Source of the DNA: Gigaspora rosea
Lineage: Eukaryota; Glomeromycota; Glomeromycetes; Diversisporales; Gigasporaceae
Reading direction: 5' to 3'
Length of the DNA: 64,000 nucleotides
Assembly: GCA_003550325.1 (NCBI GenBank)
Contig: QKWP01000055.1
Coordinates: forward strand, 396,201 to 460,200
The notes under the pieces were generated by a model. The model saw only the letters and a list, made by a program, of their open reading frames with translations. It did no database searches and was not told the origin of the DNA. The position numbers were made by a program, and so were the translations under genes. This document shows, piece by piece, positions 42,748 to 55,208 of this stretch (its first letter is position 1; the number at the start of each line of letters is the position of its first letter).

Positions 42748-43224
42748 TTCATTTAAAATATCTAATAAATTTTGCGAGCTAAAAATTTTAATTTCCACTG
42801 CGCATGATGGTGTACGTGACTGTATACATTCATATTTATCTTCATTTTTAGATTCTGCATATCGTATTCCATCTAACCAGATTGCCAAAAATCCATCACA
42901 ATGATTTTGAACGTTATCTAATCTATTAAAAGGGATCCATTCGATTACGTCTTCATAGTTGGTTGTTTTTAGTTGAAATCCTTTAATGCAATCATCGACA
43001 TCCTTAATTCCACTTGTCCACCCCTGCATTAATTTCTGTGGATCGCATGTTTGACACCAAGCTGGCGATGTGTTAAATCGGTTGCAGTTTGCGCATTTCC
43101 CAAAAACTCTATATCTTTCAGTCCCAAATTCATCAAATACTAGCAAATACTCATTTGTTGAAGTGTTATGAGTTAATCCATATACTTTATGTTTGCTATT
43201 CTTTAATTGTACACATTCTTTAAA
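42748..43224 (-). CDS. Array C unit C8 (open exon)
   Basis: 159 codons. Ribbon CANCNRFNTSPAWCQTCD; NHCDGFLAIWLDG; lysine strand AVEIKIFSSQ. Confidence 0.8.
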
Positions 43225-43304
43225 CTTATTAAATATAAAAAATGAACTAAATAATACAATATATAATAGAACAGTACATTAATAAATTAAATATTTTGGC
43301 TTAC

Positions 43305-43670
43305 TTCTTTTAACATATCTAATATGTTTTGTGAGCTAAGCATTTTAAGCTCCACTGTGCATGATGGTATACGTGACTGTTTCCATTCAACTTTAATTCC
43401 ATTTTTAGATTTATCTACATATTCTAAAAATCGTATTCCATCCAACCAGGTTGCCAAAAATTTATCACAATAATTTTGAACGTTATCTAATCTACTAAAG
43501 GGGATCCATTCGATTACGTCTTCATAGTTGATAGTTTTAAGTTGAAATTCTTTAATGCAATCATCGATATCCTTATTTCCACTTGTCCACTCCTGTATTA
43601 ATTTCTGAGAATCGCATCTTTGACACCAAACCAGAAATATAAATTGATTGCAATTTGCGCACTTTTTCAT
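43305..43670 (-). CDS. Array C unit C9, first exon with start codon
   Basis: 122 codons from MKKCANCNQF. The ribbon spacing is one residue shorter (CANCNQFIFLVWCQRCD). NYCDKFLATWLDG and VELKMLSSQ follow. Confidence 0.8.
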
Positions 43671-43727
43671 TATAATTTTTTGATAATTCTAAGTTAATTT
43701 AATGTGTTACAGGGAAAGATGCAGTTG

Positions 43728-43812
43728 TTATATAACACAGCACGTAACACATAACTAAATCTGCATCGTTTAGTGGGAACCTAATTTAATATATTACTGT
43801 ATCTCTGATTGG
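43728..43812 (-). promoter_or_regulatory. Array C promoter: TATA and CCAAT motifs
   Basis: TTATATAA (43728-43735) and CCAAT on the minus strand (43808-43812), as in arrays A and B. The right arm of the framing inverted repeat is diverged here. Confidence 0.6.
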
Positions 43813-43900
43813 ACAAAATAAATAACGCAACTTTTTACTTTGCAAGATCCGGTGTAAATATTAAACTAAAAAAAATTGAAATCGTCGGCAGACTGTAATT

Positions 43901-44924
43901 AAAACCCTTAGAAGATTACTTTACTGTGTAATTGTAGATCATTATAAATTTAGAATTGATTTTCATGAAATCTAACTCGATTCTTGTATAGCTCATATAT
44001 GATCTTTCCTTACTTTAGAAAATGCGCTAACCATTTATGCGGATTTGGGCAAGATTTTCAAACCTAATTTTATATTGCAATATGCGTATTTGCAATTTGC
44101 ATACTTGCAATTTGCAAATATGCATATACTTCGCAACTTATATTTTTAATTATAGCAAACTACACGTTAGCGCAGTATTTATTCAAGCTTCCGACATTTT
44201 TTGAATTACTTCAACATAAATTTATATAAAATTTTTTAAGCAATTACAAAATTTATTTTTTTTTGATTCGTATTGTTTGCCGGGTAGATAAATTGATAAT
44301 CACAGATCGTCAAAGACCATTTCGAAAGAATTTATAAGAAGCCAAGAAGCTTAAAGAATATGTTACTAGCTATTTGTGTTTGTTTGAACTGCATATAATC
44401 ATGGATTAATTAAAATTTGATAAGTGCATAAGATTAAGTATGTTCACGTACGTAAGTATGTAAGCACAGCGGCATATATTGTAATTATGCTTGAATGAAT
44501 TAATTACCATTATTATTCATAACAAATTAACATATGCACACGAATTAAATCGAAAAGTATCATTACTGTTTGAGATTAGCATTTACTGAAACTGTAATTA
44601 GCATTTATTTGAAGAGAAATTCACACGTTTAAAAACCACACTGTAATTTACACAAAACGTAAAAGAAACTACTAGCCATTTATGTTTGAATAATTAGCAC
44701 AATTGTAAACTAATATGTGTATAAAATACGTATAGCTTGTTTGTACATCATATATACGTACCGGTAAATTATATAGATGAAACAAATTAATAACTATTAT
44801 TAATTTAATAAAATCGTATATAAATAAATTAATTGAAAAATTATACGTTAGTGTTTTAAAGTTAATTTTTGAGACATTTCGATCATTTGTATGATAAAAA
44901 TGGCTAGGCAGGGTTACTAGACAT
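43901..44924. other. Start of a 12.4-kb insertion in spacer S1; no gene seen
   Basis: Homology to S1 of A and B ends at 43900 and resumes at 56341. This first kilobase is AT-rich. At 44080-44130 it has a run of TTGCAATTTGCATA-like repeats. Confidence 0.6.
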
Positions 44925-45107
44925 ATGCAACTCCAGGCAGCGCAGCAAATCAATGTTATTAAAGTTCAGACATATGACTTTTATCAATTTCCGGATCCAG
45001 TAATTATGAGGTACCGGGCAGTGCAACAAAGATCAGCGTCATGGGAAATATACAAAATCAGACTTGCCTTCTATCAACTTCCGGATCCAGTAATTATGAG
45101 GAAATGA
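44925..45107 (+). repeat. Two-unit ~85-bp repeat with an open frame
   Basis: A 60-codon frame repeats YQFPDPVIMRYRAVQQ and YQLPDPVIMRK. TTCCGGATCCAGTAATTATG occurs at 44989 and again near 45081. Too short to call a gene. Confidence 0.5.
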
Positions 45108-45200
45108 TGAGGAAATCATCAAGATCCACAGAGGCATAGCTAAATATAACGGTATATATAATTGGTAGCTGCATGACTCAGTCGTGCTAAACAAGAACGG

Positions 45201-46372
45201 TGTTACTATCCAGTTGGGAGATATCAGACCCGCCGGTTAAAGCTATTGGGATAGTGAACGATATTTACGAGTCAATCAGCAGAGAAATACGGAGAGAGAA
45301 TTATGAAGGAGTTAGGGTACTTTGGCATAAAAGGAGTTGAATCAAGTGTAAGGGGTTAAAAAGGGATGAATTGGTATATAATTAAACAAAGAGTTATCTA
45401 ACGGTATCAATTGTTAATCAGCAGAAACAATCAAACAATATAGCAGTCAGATAAATCTATCTATATTCTTAAATGTATTATCAATGAAACAATCAAATAT
45501 CAGTATGTCGATATGTGTATCGGCAGCAGTGCAAAAGTAATCTAACAAAAAATAAAATAACTAATAAAACAATTAAACAATACAGCAGCGTAATGTTAAC
45601 AGCAGAGATGAGAATTCGATAATAAAAGTGTATATAAGTTGCCTTCGGCTTTGAAATGCCTATTAACTTATATAGGGTCAAGGTTTATTATTAAACAAAG
45701 GATCAGATCGAAGTCTGAAGTTTTTATTGAAGGCAGAATTTGAGCCTTTAAATACATGTTTTTAGATACATAAATTAATTACAGTAGCTACTCAAGAAAA
45801 CTTTTATCCACGGTAAACTTATTTTTAGAATCATTCGATTCTTTTCAACACCAATCCCTTCATTAATCACATTAGTTTCAACCACGCCTTTGCCTTATTT
45901 AAAAGTTCCGACCGCGAAGATAAAATTTTGAAACATATCGGCAGATTCCTGAAAATATTTGAATGCCTCGGGGCATCTGAGATAGGCTAAATAATCAAGT
46001 GTCGCCATGAGACACGTACAGAAGACTTCTTATTCAAGCGCATTGGTGTAAACGGAGGCCGGATGATTACAGTCAATCTATCTTCCGATCGATTATCGTA
46101 TCTATAATAGACTTCGATCCAATTCTTAGTATGATATCCCAATAAAGTAATAAGAAATGATATGTATATGTATAACAAAATAGGAAATAAAAGAGATATG
46201 TATATATTAACAAATAAAGAAATAGAAAAGAATATTCGTATGTCAATCAGTCATCGATCAAATCGACGATCAGGGTTTACGGTTTAAGAGTTTAGAGTGA
46301 TTGACATAATTTGATCACGGGATACCAATAGGGCTATTGGAAAAGAAAAATTTTAATTTTTCTAGTGTAACA
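45201..46372 (-). repeat. 3' LTR of the Ty3-like fossil
   Basis: 1.17 kb, matches 52172-53344. Confidence 0.9.
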
Positions 46373-46842
46373 AACTCCCCTGCTTAATTATCGAGCTTCT
46401 GCAAGATGTAAAGGTCCGGACTACTTTCAGTCTGGTTCGTTTGTGGATGATATAACTTCAAACGATTACCATGGTACTTCTGTTTTAGCACCTTATCATC
46501 CATGGTCCTGAGTTTATAAACACCATTACCAAGAGCATCATGGATATAAAAAGGTACATCACATTTTTATTTCAAATTATCCTTATGGGTCCCTTCCAGA
46601 AACGATTTATAACGAAGGACTTGATCTCCTATGGTATAACTTCCAATAGCATATTTTCAATTGTGGCGCTTCTTTTGGCATAATTGAGCCTTTTCAGTTC
46701 TTTCCTGCGCTTTTCTTTGAATTTACTGTATATCTCCTAATAATACAGCGACTCTTCTAAGAATGTTGGTCTGCAAGTCTCTTTCATTCGAAAGAGGTGG
46801 TAGTCTTAAGTTAGTGACTTCTCTGGGAAGAAAAGTGTCTCT

Positions 46843-47406
46843 TCAATAGAGCAAATAAAAAGGCTCGTAACCTGTCATGGCATGGCGGGTAGTCTGATAG
46901 GCAAATAGAGCGGGGGCGATAAATTGATCCCAATCAAGATGAAATTGGATAGTACACTTGGACAAGACTTCACAAAGAGTCCGATTGAATCGCTCGACCA
47001 AGCCATTAGTCTGGGAGTGATATGCAGTTGAATACCTATGCTGGAATTGAAGTTGGTCACAAATGTGATCGACCAATTTGTTGGCAAAATGTTTTCCTTG
47101 GTCTAACAAGAGTTCCTTGGGGCTGCCATGCCAGCAAATAACATCTTCAATAAGAAAAGTGGCGACAGCTGAGGCGGTAGCTTCTGATAGGGCACGTGCT
47201 TCCGGCCATTTGGTGAGATATTCAGTGGCAACAACAATGTATTTCTTTCCAGATTTGGTTGGAACTAAGGGTCCAATAATATTAATCCCTATACGGTCGA
47301 AGGGTTGACCAATCTTGATTGGGCAAAGGGGTTCACGTGTTCGGGGTTTTCCTCTTTGTTGGCAAGCGTCACAGGACTTTACATACTCTTTAATATCTTC
47401 TCCCAT
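46843..47406 (-). pseudogene. Integrase region of the Ty3-like fossil
   Basis: Zinc-binding and RNase-H-fold integrase signatures (DRIGINIIGP, LLLDQGKHF) typical of Ty3 elements, downstream of RT as in that family. Confidence 0.85.
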
Positions 47407-48005
47407 CTGCAGCCAAAAGAATCTTTGAGAAATTCACTGGAGAGTAGAATAAAAATTAAAATGTCCGGACAAAGGGTCCAAGTGCATACTAAAAAGAATA
47501 GCAGGGACTTCATGAGGTAACAGTACTCAAAGAAGTCAGTATGGGGGTTGTCACGATCTTTTAAGCAGTAGATTGTTAGTAATGATATAATGTTTTGTTT
47601 GGTTAATTAAACGCTTTTGTTTTTGGGGTTCTACAGTAGTTGGGTTAGTAAGGTAATCAAAAAATGGTTTGTAGACTTCGGGATCCATTGTAATGTTGTT
47701 TCAGTGAGACAATAAAATATAAAAATAGTGAGAAATGTAGAAAAATGAAAAATAAAAGAAGAAATACTAATAGTCAATAATAAAAAAGGGGTTGGTAACA
47801 AACAGTCAGAAAAACAAGTTGGAATGAATATTGGATGGTTCAGAAATTCGAGATAAGGAATCGGCGTTGGTGTGTTGTCTACCAGCTCGGTGTTTAATGG
47901 TAAGTCAAATTCTTGTAAGGATAAAATTCAACGTGCCACACGTCCTCGAGGAAGTTTTTGATTAATCAGAAATTTGAGGGCCGAATGGTCAGTAATCAAG
48001 GTGAA

Positions 48006-48900
48006 TCAGGTGCCATGGAGGTACTGACGAAAATAAGTCACTGCCCATACAACGGCTAAACATTCTTGTTCCGTGACCGAATAATTCTTTTCTGCTGATG
48101 TTAAGGTTCGACTGGCATACGAAATAACTTTCTCTCTACCTTGAGCATCCTTTTGGTACCGAGAGCAATTCCCGAAGCATCGGTAAACAACAAAAATTCT
48201 TGATCGAAATTTGGATAAGCAAGTACAGGAGCGGAGGTAAGTTTTTCTTTCAATGATTGAAAGGCTTCTTGTTGTAACGGGGTCCAAATATAATTTTCTC
48301 CTTTCTTCAGAAGAAGATTAAGAGGAGCAGCAAGTTTTGAGAATTTTTTGATAAATCTATGGTAGTAGGAAGCCAAACCCAAAAATCCACGGAGTTGCTA
48401 GAGAGTCGTAGGGACGGGAAAATTTTGGACCACCTCAACTTTCTTAGGGTCAGTCGAAATCCCTTGGTCACTAATAATATACCCGAGAAACTTAAGTTCT
48501 CTTTTTTGCAAAGTGACACTTACAGGGATTTAATTTTAAACCAGCTTCATTAAGACGTCTAAAAACTTCCTTCAAGTGCTGAAGGTGCTCATCAAGACTT
48601 GATGAAAAGATATTAATATCATCAAGATATATAACAACAAATTTCCCGTTGATACCTTGAAAAATTTGATCTATTAAATGTTGGAACGTGGCCGGGGCAT
48701 TCGTTAGGCCGAAAGGCATAACTTTAAACTCAAAGATCCCTAAGTGACAGATGAAGGCTGTCTTTTCTCAGTCCTTAGGATCCATCTCTATCTGCCAGTA
48801 TCCACTAGCTAAGTCCAGGGATGTGTACCATAAAGAATTTTTGAGGGTATCGAGAAGGTCATTAATAATCGGCAAAGGATAATTATCCTTTTTGGTTACC
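48006..48900 (-). pseudogene. RT and RNase H region of the Ty3-like fossil
   Basis: PFGLTNAPATFQ and YLDDINIFS mark the reverse transcriptase; [16 protein letters not shown] marks RNase H. Confidence 0.88.
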
Positions 48901-49616
48901 ACATTAAGCTTCCTTTAGTCGATGCAGAATCAAATTTTATCTTTTTGTTTAACCAGTACCACAGGGAAGACCAAGGGCTGGATGAAGGTCGGATGATGTT
49001 GCCCACTAGCATATCGACAATTTCATTTTCCAAAAAATCTTTTTCCATCAGTGAGGTCTGATATGCCTTTTGTTTAACCGGAGGGGCTTCAGCAGTAAAA
49101 ATTTTATGTGTGACCAAACTAGTCATTCCTAAATCCTGCGGAGTCCAAGCAAAAAGGTCTCTATGTTCAAAAATAAGTTCATGCACATCATCTCGGGCTT
49201 CTTCTTCAATTGGTCCGATAGCTAGTTCAGGAGTTGACTCGAAATGTTCATTGAAGAAAAACTTTTGGCCTTCCTCGAAACTTTCTTCCTCATACTCGGA
49301 AACGTACTCATTGTTGTCATTCTGATAGTTATCGTCACTGTTCATTTCCCACCAGGCTTCGTGAATACCTCGTCCTTCAGGTGCAATATTATATAGAGAA
49401 ATAGCATCTTCTTCGTCCAAGTCATCATAATAATCAGGTGGAAGTTCAGGGGCCGATAGGAGTATCATTAGGGTCATCATAAAGAAACTGTTCATCAGAA
49501 TTTAAAGTGAAATCCGGAGGGTCATAAAAATAAGAAATGTCTTCTTCTTCTGAAAATCCGTATAGCCGTTCTTCTAACTCTTCTTCTTCGTACTTATTCT
49601 CAACTTCCTCTTCTTC

Positions 49617-50072
49617 TTATATTTCGAATTCATCTTCGTCCTCTTCCTCCTTTTCATTTCCAGTTTTTGGGTTATGGTTTTCTTGTATGGGGTTATGCTG
49701 TATTCGGCGAAATTCAACCGAAACTATAATTTCTTCGTTCTCCCAATGTAGAGCCATTTCAGAAGTATTATAATCTATTTTCGCCTGGACCTTGAATAAC
49801 CAATCATTTCCAACTATGGCTTGATAAGACAAAGCGTCCGTGATGACAACATCAATCGGAATCCTTACTCCTCCCATGAAAAATGGGAAATTAGAAATTT
49901 CTCCAATAGCACGTTTGCTCTGACCATGAACATTAACCATATTGACAGTAGAAGGCCTTTCGACTTTAACACCTAGTTCACTTAATAAATGAGAAGAGAC
50001 AACACTTCCGGAAGAACCACTATCTACTATGAGTGGAATAATTTTGTTATAAACAACTGCATCACAGTACAA
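49617..50072 (-). pseudogene. Protease region of the Ty3-like fossil
   Basis: Retropepsin-like IVDSGSSGSVV signature. A Glu/Asp-rich tract follows on the minus strand, out towards 49500. Confidence 0.75.
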
Positions 50073-50295
50073 GTCTGTAGAGGTAGGGGTTGGTTGTAGA
50101 TTGACAAAAGTCTGGGACTTCCTCTTAGTGGTAACTTTCTTTCAAAGCCCGTGAACCAATTGTGTGCGCATCGCAGGAACTGACCAGAGTAATTGTCCAA
50201 AAGTGATATTGGCCATTTTGTCTCGGATATCGGCTACAATGGAGTAGGGGTACAAGGGCTAATATTTGCGGAGGATCATTGAGCATCTTCTTTTT

Positions 50296-51677
50296 TCAGA
50301 TGATCGGAGCACGATTGGTCTTGGTCTGGAATGGAGGGTTCGTCACTGTCTCGGTTGGGCGCACAGTTTTTTCTCTTTGACCTTCTAGAACCGAACCTTC
50401 CACAGTTCGTTGTCTCTTGAGCTGGGTAAATTGACTAGGCCATTCATTTTCTTCTCCTGCCATGAACATCCGGTCATCTGCATAAAAGTTCAAAAAAGTG
50501 TGAGCATTATTTGGCGCAGCACCATCATGACCGTTTCCACCATTGTTAACAGGGGCCAGAGGGTTGGGTCGATGCTGATTGTTCTGGTTCACAGGAATCA
50601 CATTGCTACTAGTAGCCATAGTTCCAGAATTATTAGATGGGGCGGGTTGAGGACAATTTCGTACGTAGTGTTCAGTCTGTCCACATAGATAACAGGGATA
50701 TCAGGGTGGTGAATTCCAATTTCGGCGCAGCTGTTCTTTGCTTTCTTTAAACTGAGCTGCCATGGCTGTAAAGGCTTCTCCAAGCTTAACAATAGCTTCT
50801 TCAGTTTTAGATGGAGCTGGGACTGGAGGAGCAGTTGTCGAAGGGGAGGTTACAAGAACTGGTTGCTGTGGCATGGAAGTGGAAGCAGGTAAATAAGGAT
50901 TATAATAATAAGGGTTTTGTTTAAAGGAATTTTCGGACGCTTTAGCACGTTCATATGCAGAGTTAGAGAGTTAGGTAAAAATGGGGCTACTGAAGTAGAA
51001 AGTTCAGGATGAAGTCCAATAATAAACATTTGGGCTTTTGCACTTTCAGGATATCGATGTCCACCAGCTTCAACACAGTGGAGCAATTCTTCAACAGCCA
51101 CGTGATAAGAATCGACATCCTCACTCATCCCTTGTTTCCTCTGGGTGAGTTGAGCGAACCATTTACTCTCAAGGGCCGGTGTTCTGAAGTGGGCTATGAA
51201 GGAGGGCCGAAAACTTATATCAAGGTTGAGACGGTCATTCCATCGATCAATAGGGGCCAGCTGAGCTTGATTAGTGACCCACCAAGTAGCGGCGGCACCC
51301 TTAAGCTTAGGTACAATCACCAGAATTTTCTAGCGTCCTGCACCTGGTTGGCTTCGAAAGCTTTTTCTACATCTTTCAACCATAAAACCAGATCCTGTTC
51401 ATCGGCTGAAAATTCAGGATAGTGGACCAAGTTCAACTCACGATACTGTGCAGGAATATTAATGGTGGGTATATTAATTTGAGGTACCGGGCAGCTTGCA
51501 ACTGGATAACGAGATTTCTGATTTGTTGCGCAAGAAGGGCCATAGGGTCAGGTTGACCGTCAGCAATAGAATTAACAATAGCGATAGGAACTTGGGGTTG
51601 AGGGACTTCAATGTTCTCATTGTCATTATTGTTAGCCAAAAATTATCAAGATCTTCATTGAAATTGTCGTGATCCAT
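50296..51677 (-). pseudogene. gag region of the Ty3-like fossil
   Basis: Capsid-like segment around KGAAATWWVTNQ, and a CCHC knuckle CYLCGQTEHYVRNC near 50660-50700. Confidence 0.8.
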
Positions 51678-52171
51678 ATCGGCAGATTCAATTTCTTCTG
51701 TGTCTTCTTTGGGATTATTAAGGATATCTTGATTAAATCTATGGGTCTCTTGATACGTAGTTAAGAACCTAGTTACAAGGGTAGGAAAATCTTCAGCTTC
51801 ACCATATCGAAAGCTAAAAATGAACCAAGGAGTAACCTATCAGGAATATTCTCAAGTCCAAGTTCAACAAGTCTTTCAAATCGACGTACAGCGTATTGGG
51901 AGTACTGAAGGGCGGTAAAAGAAGCACTATACCAAGTCCAAAAGTTTCGAAACTGTGGAGAAAGGTCTTTTATGGGAGGAAAACAAACTATACACGACTC
52001 GTCACGATAATGTTTAACAAGATAGTTAATGGCCTGTAGAGTCTTCCCAAAGAAATAATGATGAAGGTCATGGTTTCGGATATTTCGAAAATTTTGTTCA
52101 AATTATTCATAAACGTTCAAAATCGACGAAATCTGAAGTGCGGCGTAAAATTTCACACAATCGGCACCATA

Positions 52172-53344
52172 TATTACTATCCGGTTGGGAGATATCAGAC
52201 CCAGCCGGTTAAAGCTATCGGGATAGTGAATGATATTTACGAGTTAATCAGCAGAGAAATACGGAGAGAGAATTATGAAGAAGTTAGGGTACTTTGGCAT
52301 AAAAGGAGTTGTATCAAGTATAAGGGGTTAAAAAGGGATGAATCGATATATAATTAAACAAAGGGTTATCTAACGATATTAATCGTTAATCAGCAGAAAC
52401 AATCAAACAATACAGCAGTCAGATAAATCTATCTATATTCTTAAATGTATTATCAATAAAACAATCAAATATCGGTATGTCGATATGTGTATCGGCAGCA
52501 GTGTAAAAATAATCTAACAATAAATAAAATAACTAATAAAACAATTAAACAATACAGCAGTGTAACGTTAACAGAAGAGATAAGAATTCAATAATAAAAG
52601 TGTATATAAGTTGCCTTTGGCTTTGAAATGCCTACTAACTTATATAGGGTCAAGGTTTATTATTAAACAAAGAATCAGATCGAAGTCTGAAGTCTTTATT
52701 GAAGACGGAATTCGAGCCTTTAAATACATGTTTTTAGATACATAAATTAATTACAGTAGTCTATTCAAGAAAACTTTTATCTGCGGTCAACTTATTTTTA
52801 GAATCATTCGATTCTTTTCAACACCAATCCCTTCATTAATCACATTAGTTCGACCATGCCTTTGCCTTATTTAAAAGTTCTGACCATGAAGATGAAATTT
52901 TGAAACATATCGGCAGATTCCTGAAAATATTTGAATGCCTCGGGGCATCTGAGATAGGCTAAATAATCAAGTATTGCCATGAGACACGTACGGAAGACTT
53001 CTTATTCAAGCGCGTTGGTTTAAACGGAGGCCGGATGATGACAGTCGATCCATCTTCTGATCGATTATCGTATCTATAATAGACTTCGATCCAATTCTTA
53101 GTATGATATCCCAATAAAGTAATAAGAAATGATATGTATACGTATGACAAAATAGGAAATAAAAGAGATATGTATATATTAACAAATAAAGAAATAGAAA
53201 AGAATATTCGTATGTCAATCGGTCATCGATCAAATCGACGATCGGGGTTTACGGTTTAAGAGTTCAGAGTGATCGACATAATTTGATCACGGGATACCGA
53301 TAGGGCTATCGGAAAAGAAAAATTTTAATTTTTCTAGTGTAACA
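52172..53344 (-). repeat. 5' LTR of the Ty3-like fossil
   Basis: 1.17 kb, matches 45201-46372. Confidence 0.9.
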
Positions 53345-53460
53345 ACGGATGATAAAATATATAAATACAAAATAACATATTGCTTGAATAATGGCCAGGA
53401 TTAAGCTTAATTATTTTCGCATTTATACGGAAAGTCTAATTTAGAAATTTTGTACTGAAT

Positions 53461-54764
53461 TAGGGCTGTTAATCGATCTGGTCCGGACTGACAGTCCTTC
53501 AGTTCGTCCAGGGACTGGGCCGGTCTGATCCTTTTTAGGACGGACTGAAAGGGTCGAAAATAGCAATATCAAATCAACTAAATATTATCTTTATAATACA
53601 CATTTTTGAAACAACTATAAAATGTTTTTGGTTAAAATTCAATTACAAACCCCTTAGTTTGTTAAATAAGATAAAACATATAATATATAATGAGAACAGG
53701 CTGTTGTTAACGTTAATAATAAAATAGAGAAATTTATGAATGACAGCAATGGTGTGATTAGTTAATTTAGTGTATTTGTGCAAAATAACGCCTATAGGCA
53801 TTATTTGGAACACGAGTTTGAAACAAGTTAATGATTAATTTTACCGAGGATTATTATGATAAAGCAATAATTTGCATTCGACTAAATTAACTATTAGCTT
53901 GCTTCAAACTCGTGTTCCAAAACAACTGAAGACTTACCATTCTAAATTTTATTTTCACAAAATTTTTTTTCCTGCTAGTAGTTTTTTTTTATATACGTAC
54001 TGTATATAATTTTATGATGCTTATATGTATAAAAATTTTATACTATAACATTTTTACCAATTAAATTTTTTTTGATTTTAACTTTGAAATAACCCGATAC
54101 TAGTAGTATACTTTATTTTTTATTTTTTTTTTATTAAATATATTAGGTTCATAAATTTTTAAGTGCTTGACAGAAATGTAAACACTAACAATATTATATT
54201 AATAAATATTTTTTTTACTATGCAAGTAACATCAAATCGTTTTGTTAATTTACTTCAATATTTTCATATATTAAGACAATTTTTGCCTTGAATCAGTACA
54301 AGATTGAACATTTGGCAGCCCAATTTTGATTATATTATTCAATCAAATTATCGAATGTTAAGTAGTTAAAAGTGACAAAATTTCTTTAACTAATTTTAAC
54401 AATAATGTTCATATTTACAAAGTTAATGAAATGTTATTTTGCTATATTAATATACTATATTTCTTTCTAATCCATAATTTATGTATGACTAAAATTAGCA
54501 AACGTATTAATTAATAAATAACTATTGCTCCTCTTATATTATATAAACAAATATTATAAGAATTTGAAAAGCTTATTGTGAAATTCTTTATACTAATAAA
54601 CTTAATTTCATCGTTATAGCAAAAAAGTATTATATTTGATCATTGGTCCGTCCGATCTAGCTCTATTCGGTCTTATTCAGTCCTGACCGCAGTCCAGTCT
54701 GACTTTTTAAAAGACTGGCAGTCTTTTGACCAAGATGGACCGGACGGACTGATTAATAGCCCTA
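53461..54764. mobile_element. Non-autonomous hAT element, 1.3 kb
   Basis: TAGGGCTGTTAATC at the left and GATTAATAGCCCTA at the right form inverted ends with GGTCCGGAC-type subterminal motifs. TACTGAAT (53453-53460) and TACCGAAT (54765-54772) are an 8-bp target duplication with one difference. There is no coding region. Near 53805-53925 an inner inverted pair (GGAACACGAGTTTGAA...) suggests a nested small element. Confidence 0.88.
53805..53925. repeat. Nested inverted repeat
   Basis: GGAACACGAGTTTGAAACAA at the left and TTGCTTCAAACTCGTGTTCC at the right, with further pairing inward and about 50 bp between. Confidence 0.8.
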
Positions 54765-54940
54765 TACCGAATTCAGCTGATTTGAAAATTAGTAGGACAC
54801 GTGATGAAATTTTTAATCATTGATAATTATTATTTTTCGGTAATAAAATTCAATAAAAATTTTTGGCCAGTATAGGATTATATCGAAGCGATATACTGGC
54901 AGGAAAATATATTATCAAATACTGCATTTTTATTAGGACA

Positions 54941-55208
54941 TGCAAAGTTAATTTTTCGTTTTACATAACATGGTGTTCCTAAATTCCAATAGGCGAGTCG
55001 GATTTTTTTTTTTATCTACTATAAATTAATAAGCTCATGTTACACTTATAAGGCCACACGCAAAGTTAATTTTTCAGTTTGCACACATGAAATCAGAAAT
55101 TTTTTTTTTTGGATTTTAATAGCACAATTAGAATTAAAGAAAAATTTTTTTTGAAATATTGGATTGGCAAGTTATGCAAAACGAAAAACTAACTTTGCGT
55201 AGCCTTAC
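54941..55208. mobile_element. Small MITE (55049-55208) next to a related half copy
   Basis: TAAGGCCACACGCAAAGTTA at 55049 pairs with TAACTTTGCGTAGCCTTA ending at 55208. A related GCAAAGTTAATTTTTCGTTT lies at 54942. The same family appears at 62459-62812. Confidence 0.65.

Larger units (their letters stand above)
37533..43670 (-). pseudogene. Array C: kinase gene with nine repeated exons
   Basis: Paralogue of array B with the same first exon, promoter, C-lobe and last exon. Units C9 (43305-43670) to C1 (38581-39050), then a C-lobe exon (37642-38462) and last exon (37533-37573). C9, C8, C6, C5 and C3 are open. C7 has a stop, C4 a MITE and a shift, C2 one base missing at its donor, C1 one shift, and the C-lobe two indels. 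The composition differs from B: three IYGITQN-type units against two, and two SEHK-type units against three. C6 is a recombinant. With the C-lobe broken it probably no longer makes an active kinase, though the upstream modules could still be expressed. Confidence 0.8.
45201..53344 (-). mobile_element. Ty3-like LTR retrotransposon fossil
   Basis: 8.1-kb element on the minus strand with LTRs at both ends, TGTTAC...GTAACA termini, a primer-binding site beginning TGGTGCCGATTG just inside the right LTR and a purine tract just inside the left. Parts in Ty3/Gypsy order are gag with a zinc knuckle, protease, RT and RNase H, then integrase. It is broken in many places (more than ten). The LTRs differ by about 5-6 percent by eye, so the insertion is not recent. 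Flanking ACGG on both sides suggests a 4-5-bp target duplication. Confidence 0.9.

Noticed and set aside
369-43670. Each array unit as an independent small gene
   Set aside because: Only the first unit of each array has a start and a promoter. The others have an acceptor and a donor in matching phase and no promoter-like block between them.
49537-49773. Ser-rich plus-strand ORF
   Set aside because: Antisense of the acidic tract in the LTR fossil.
45201-53344. RIP-like mutation of the LTR fossil
   Set aside because: Differences between the LTRs are mostly transitions but occur in both directions without a clear CpA bias by eye. A dinucleotide count would be needed.
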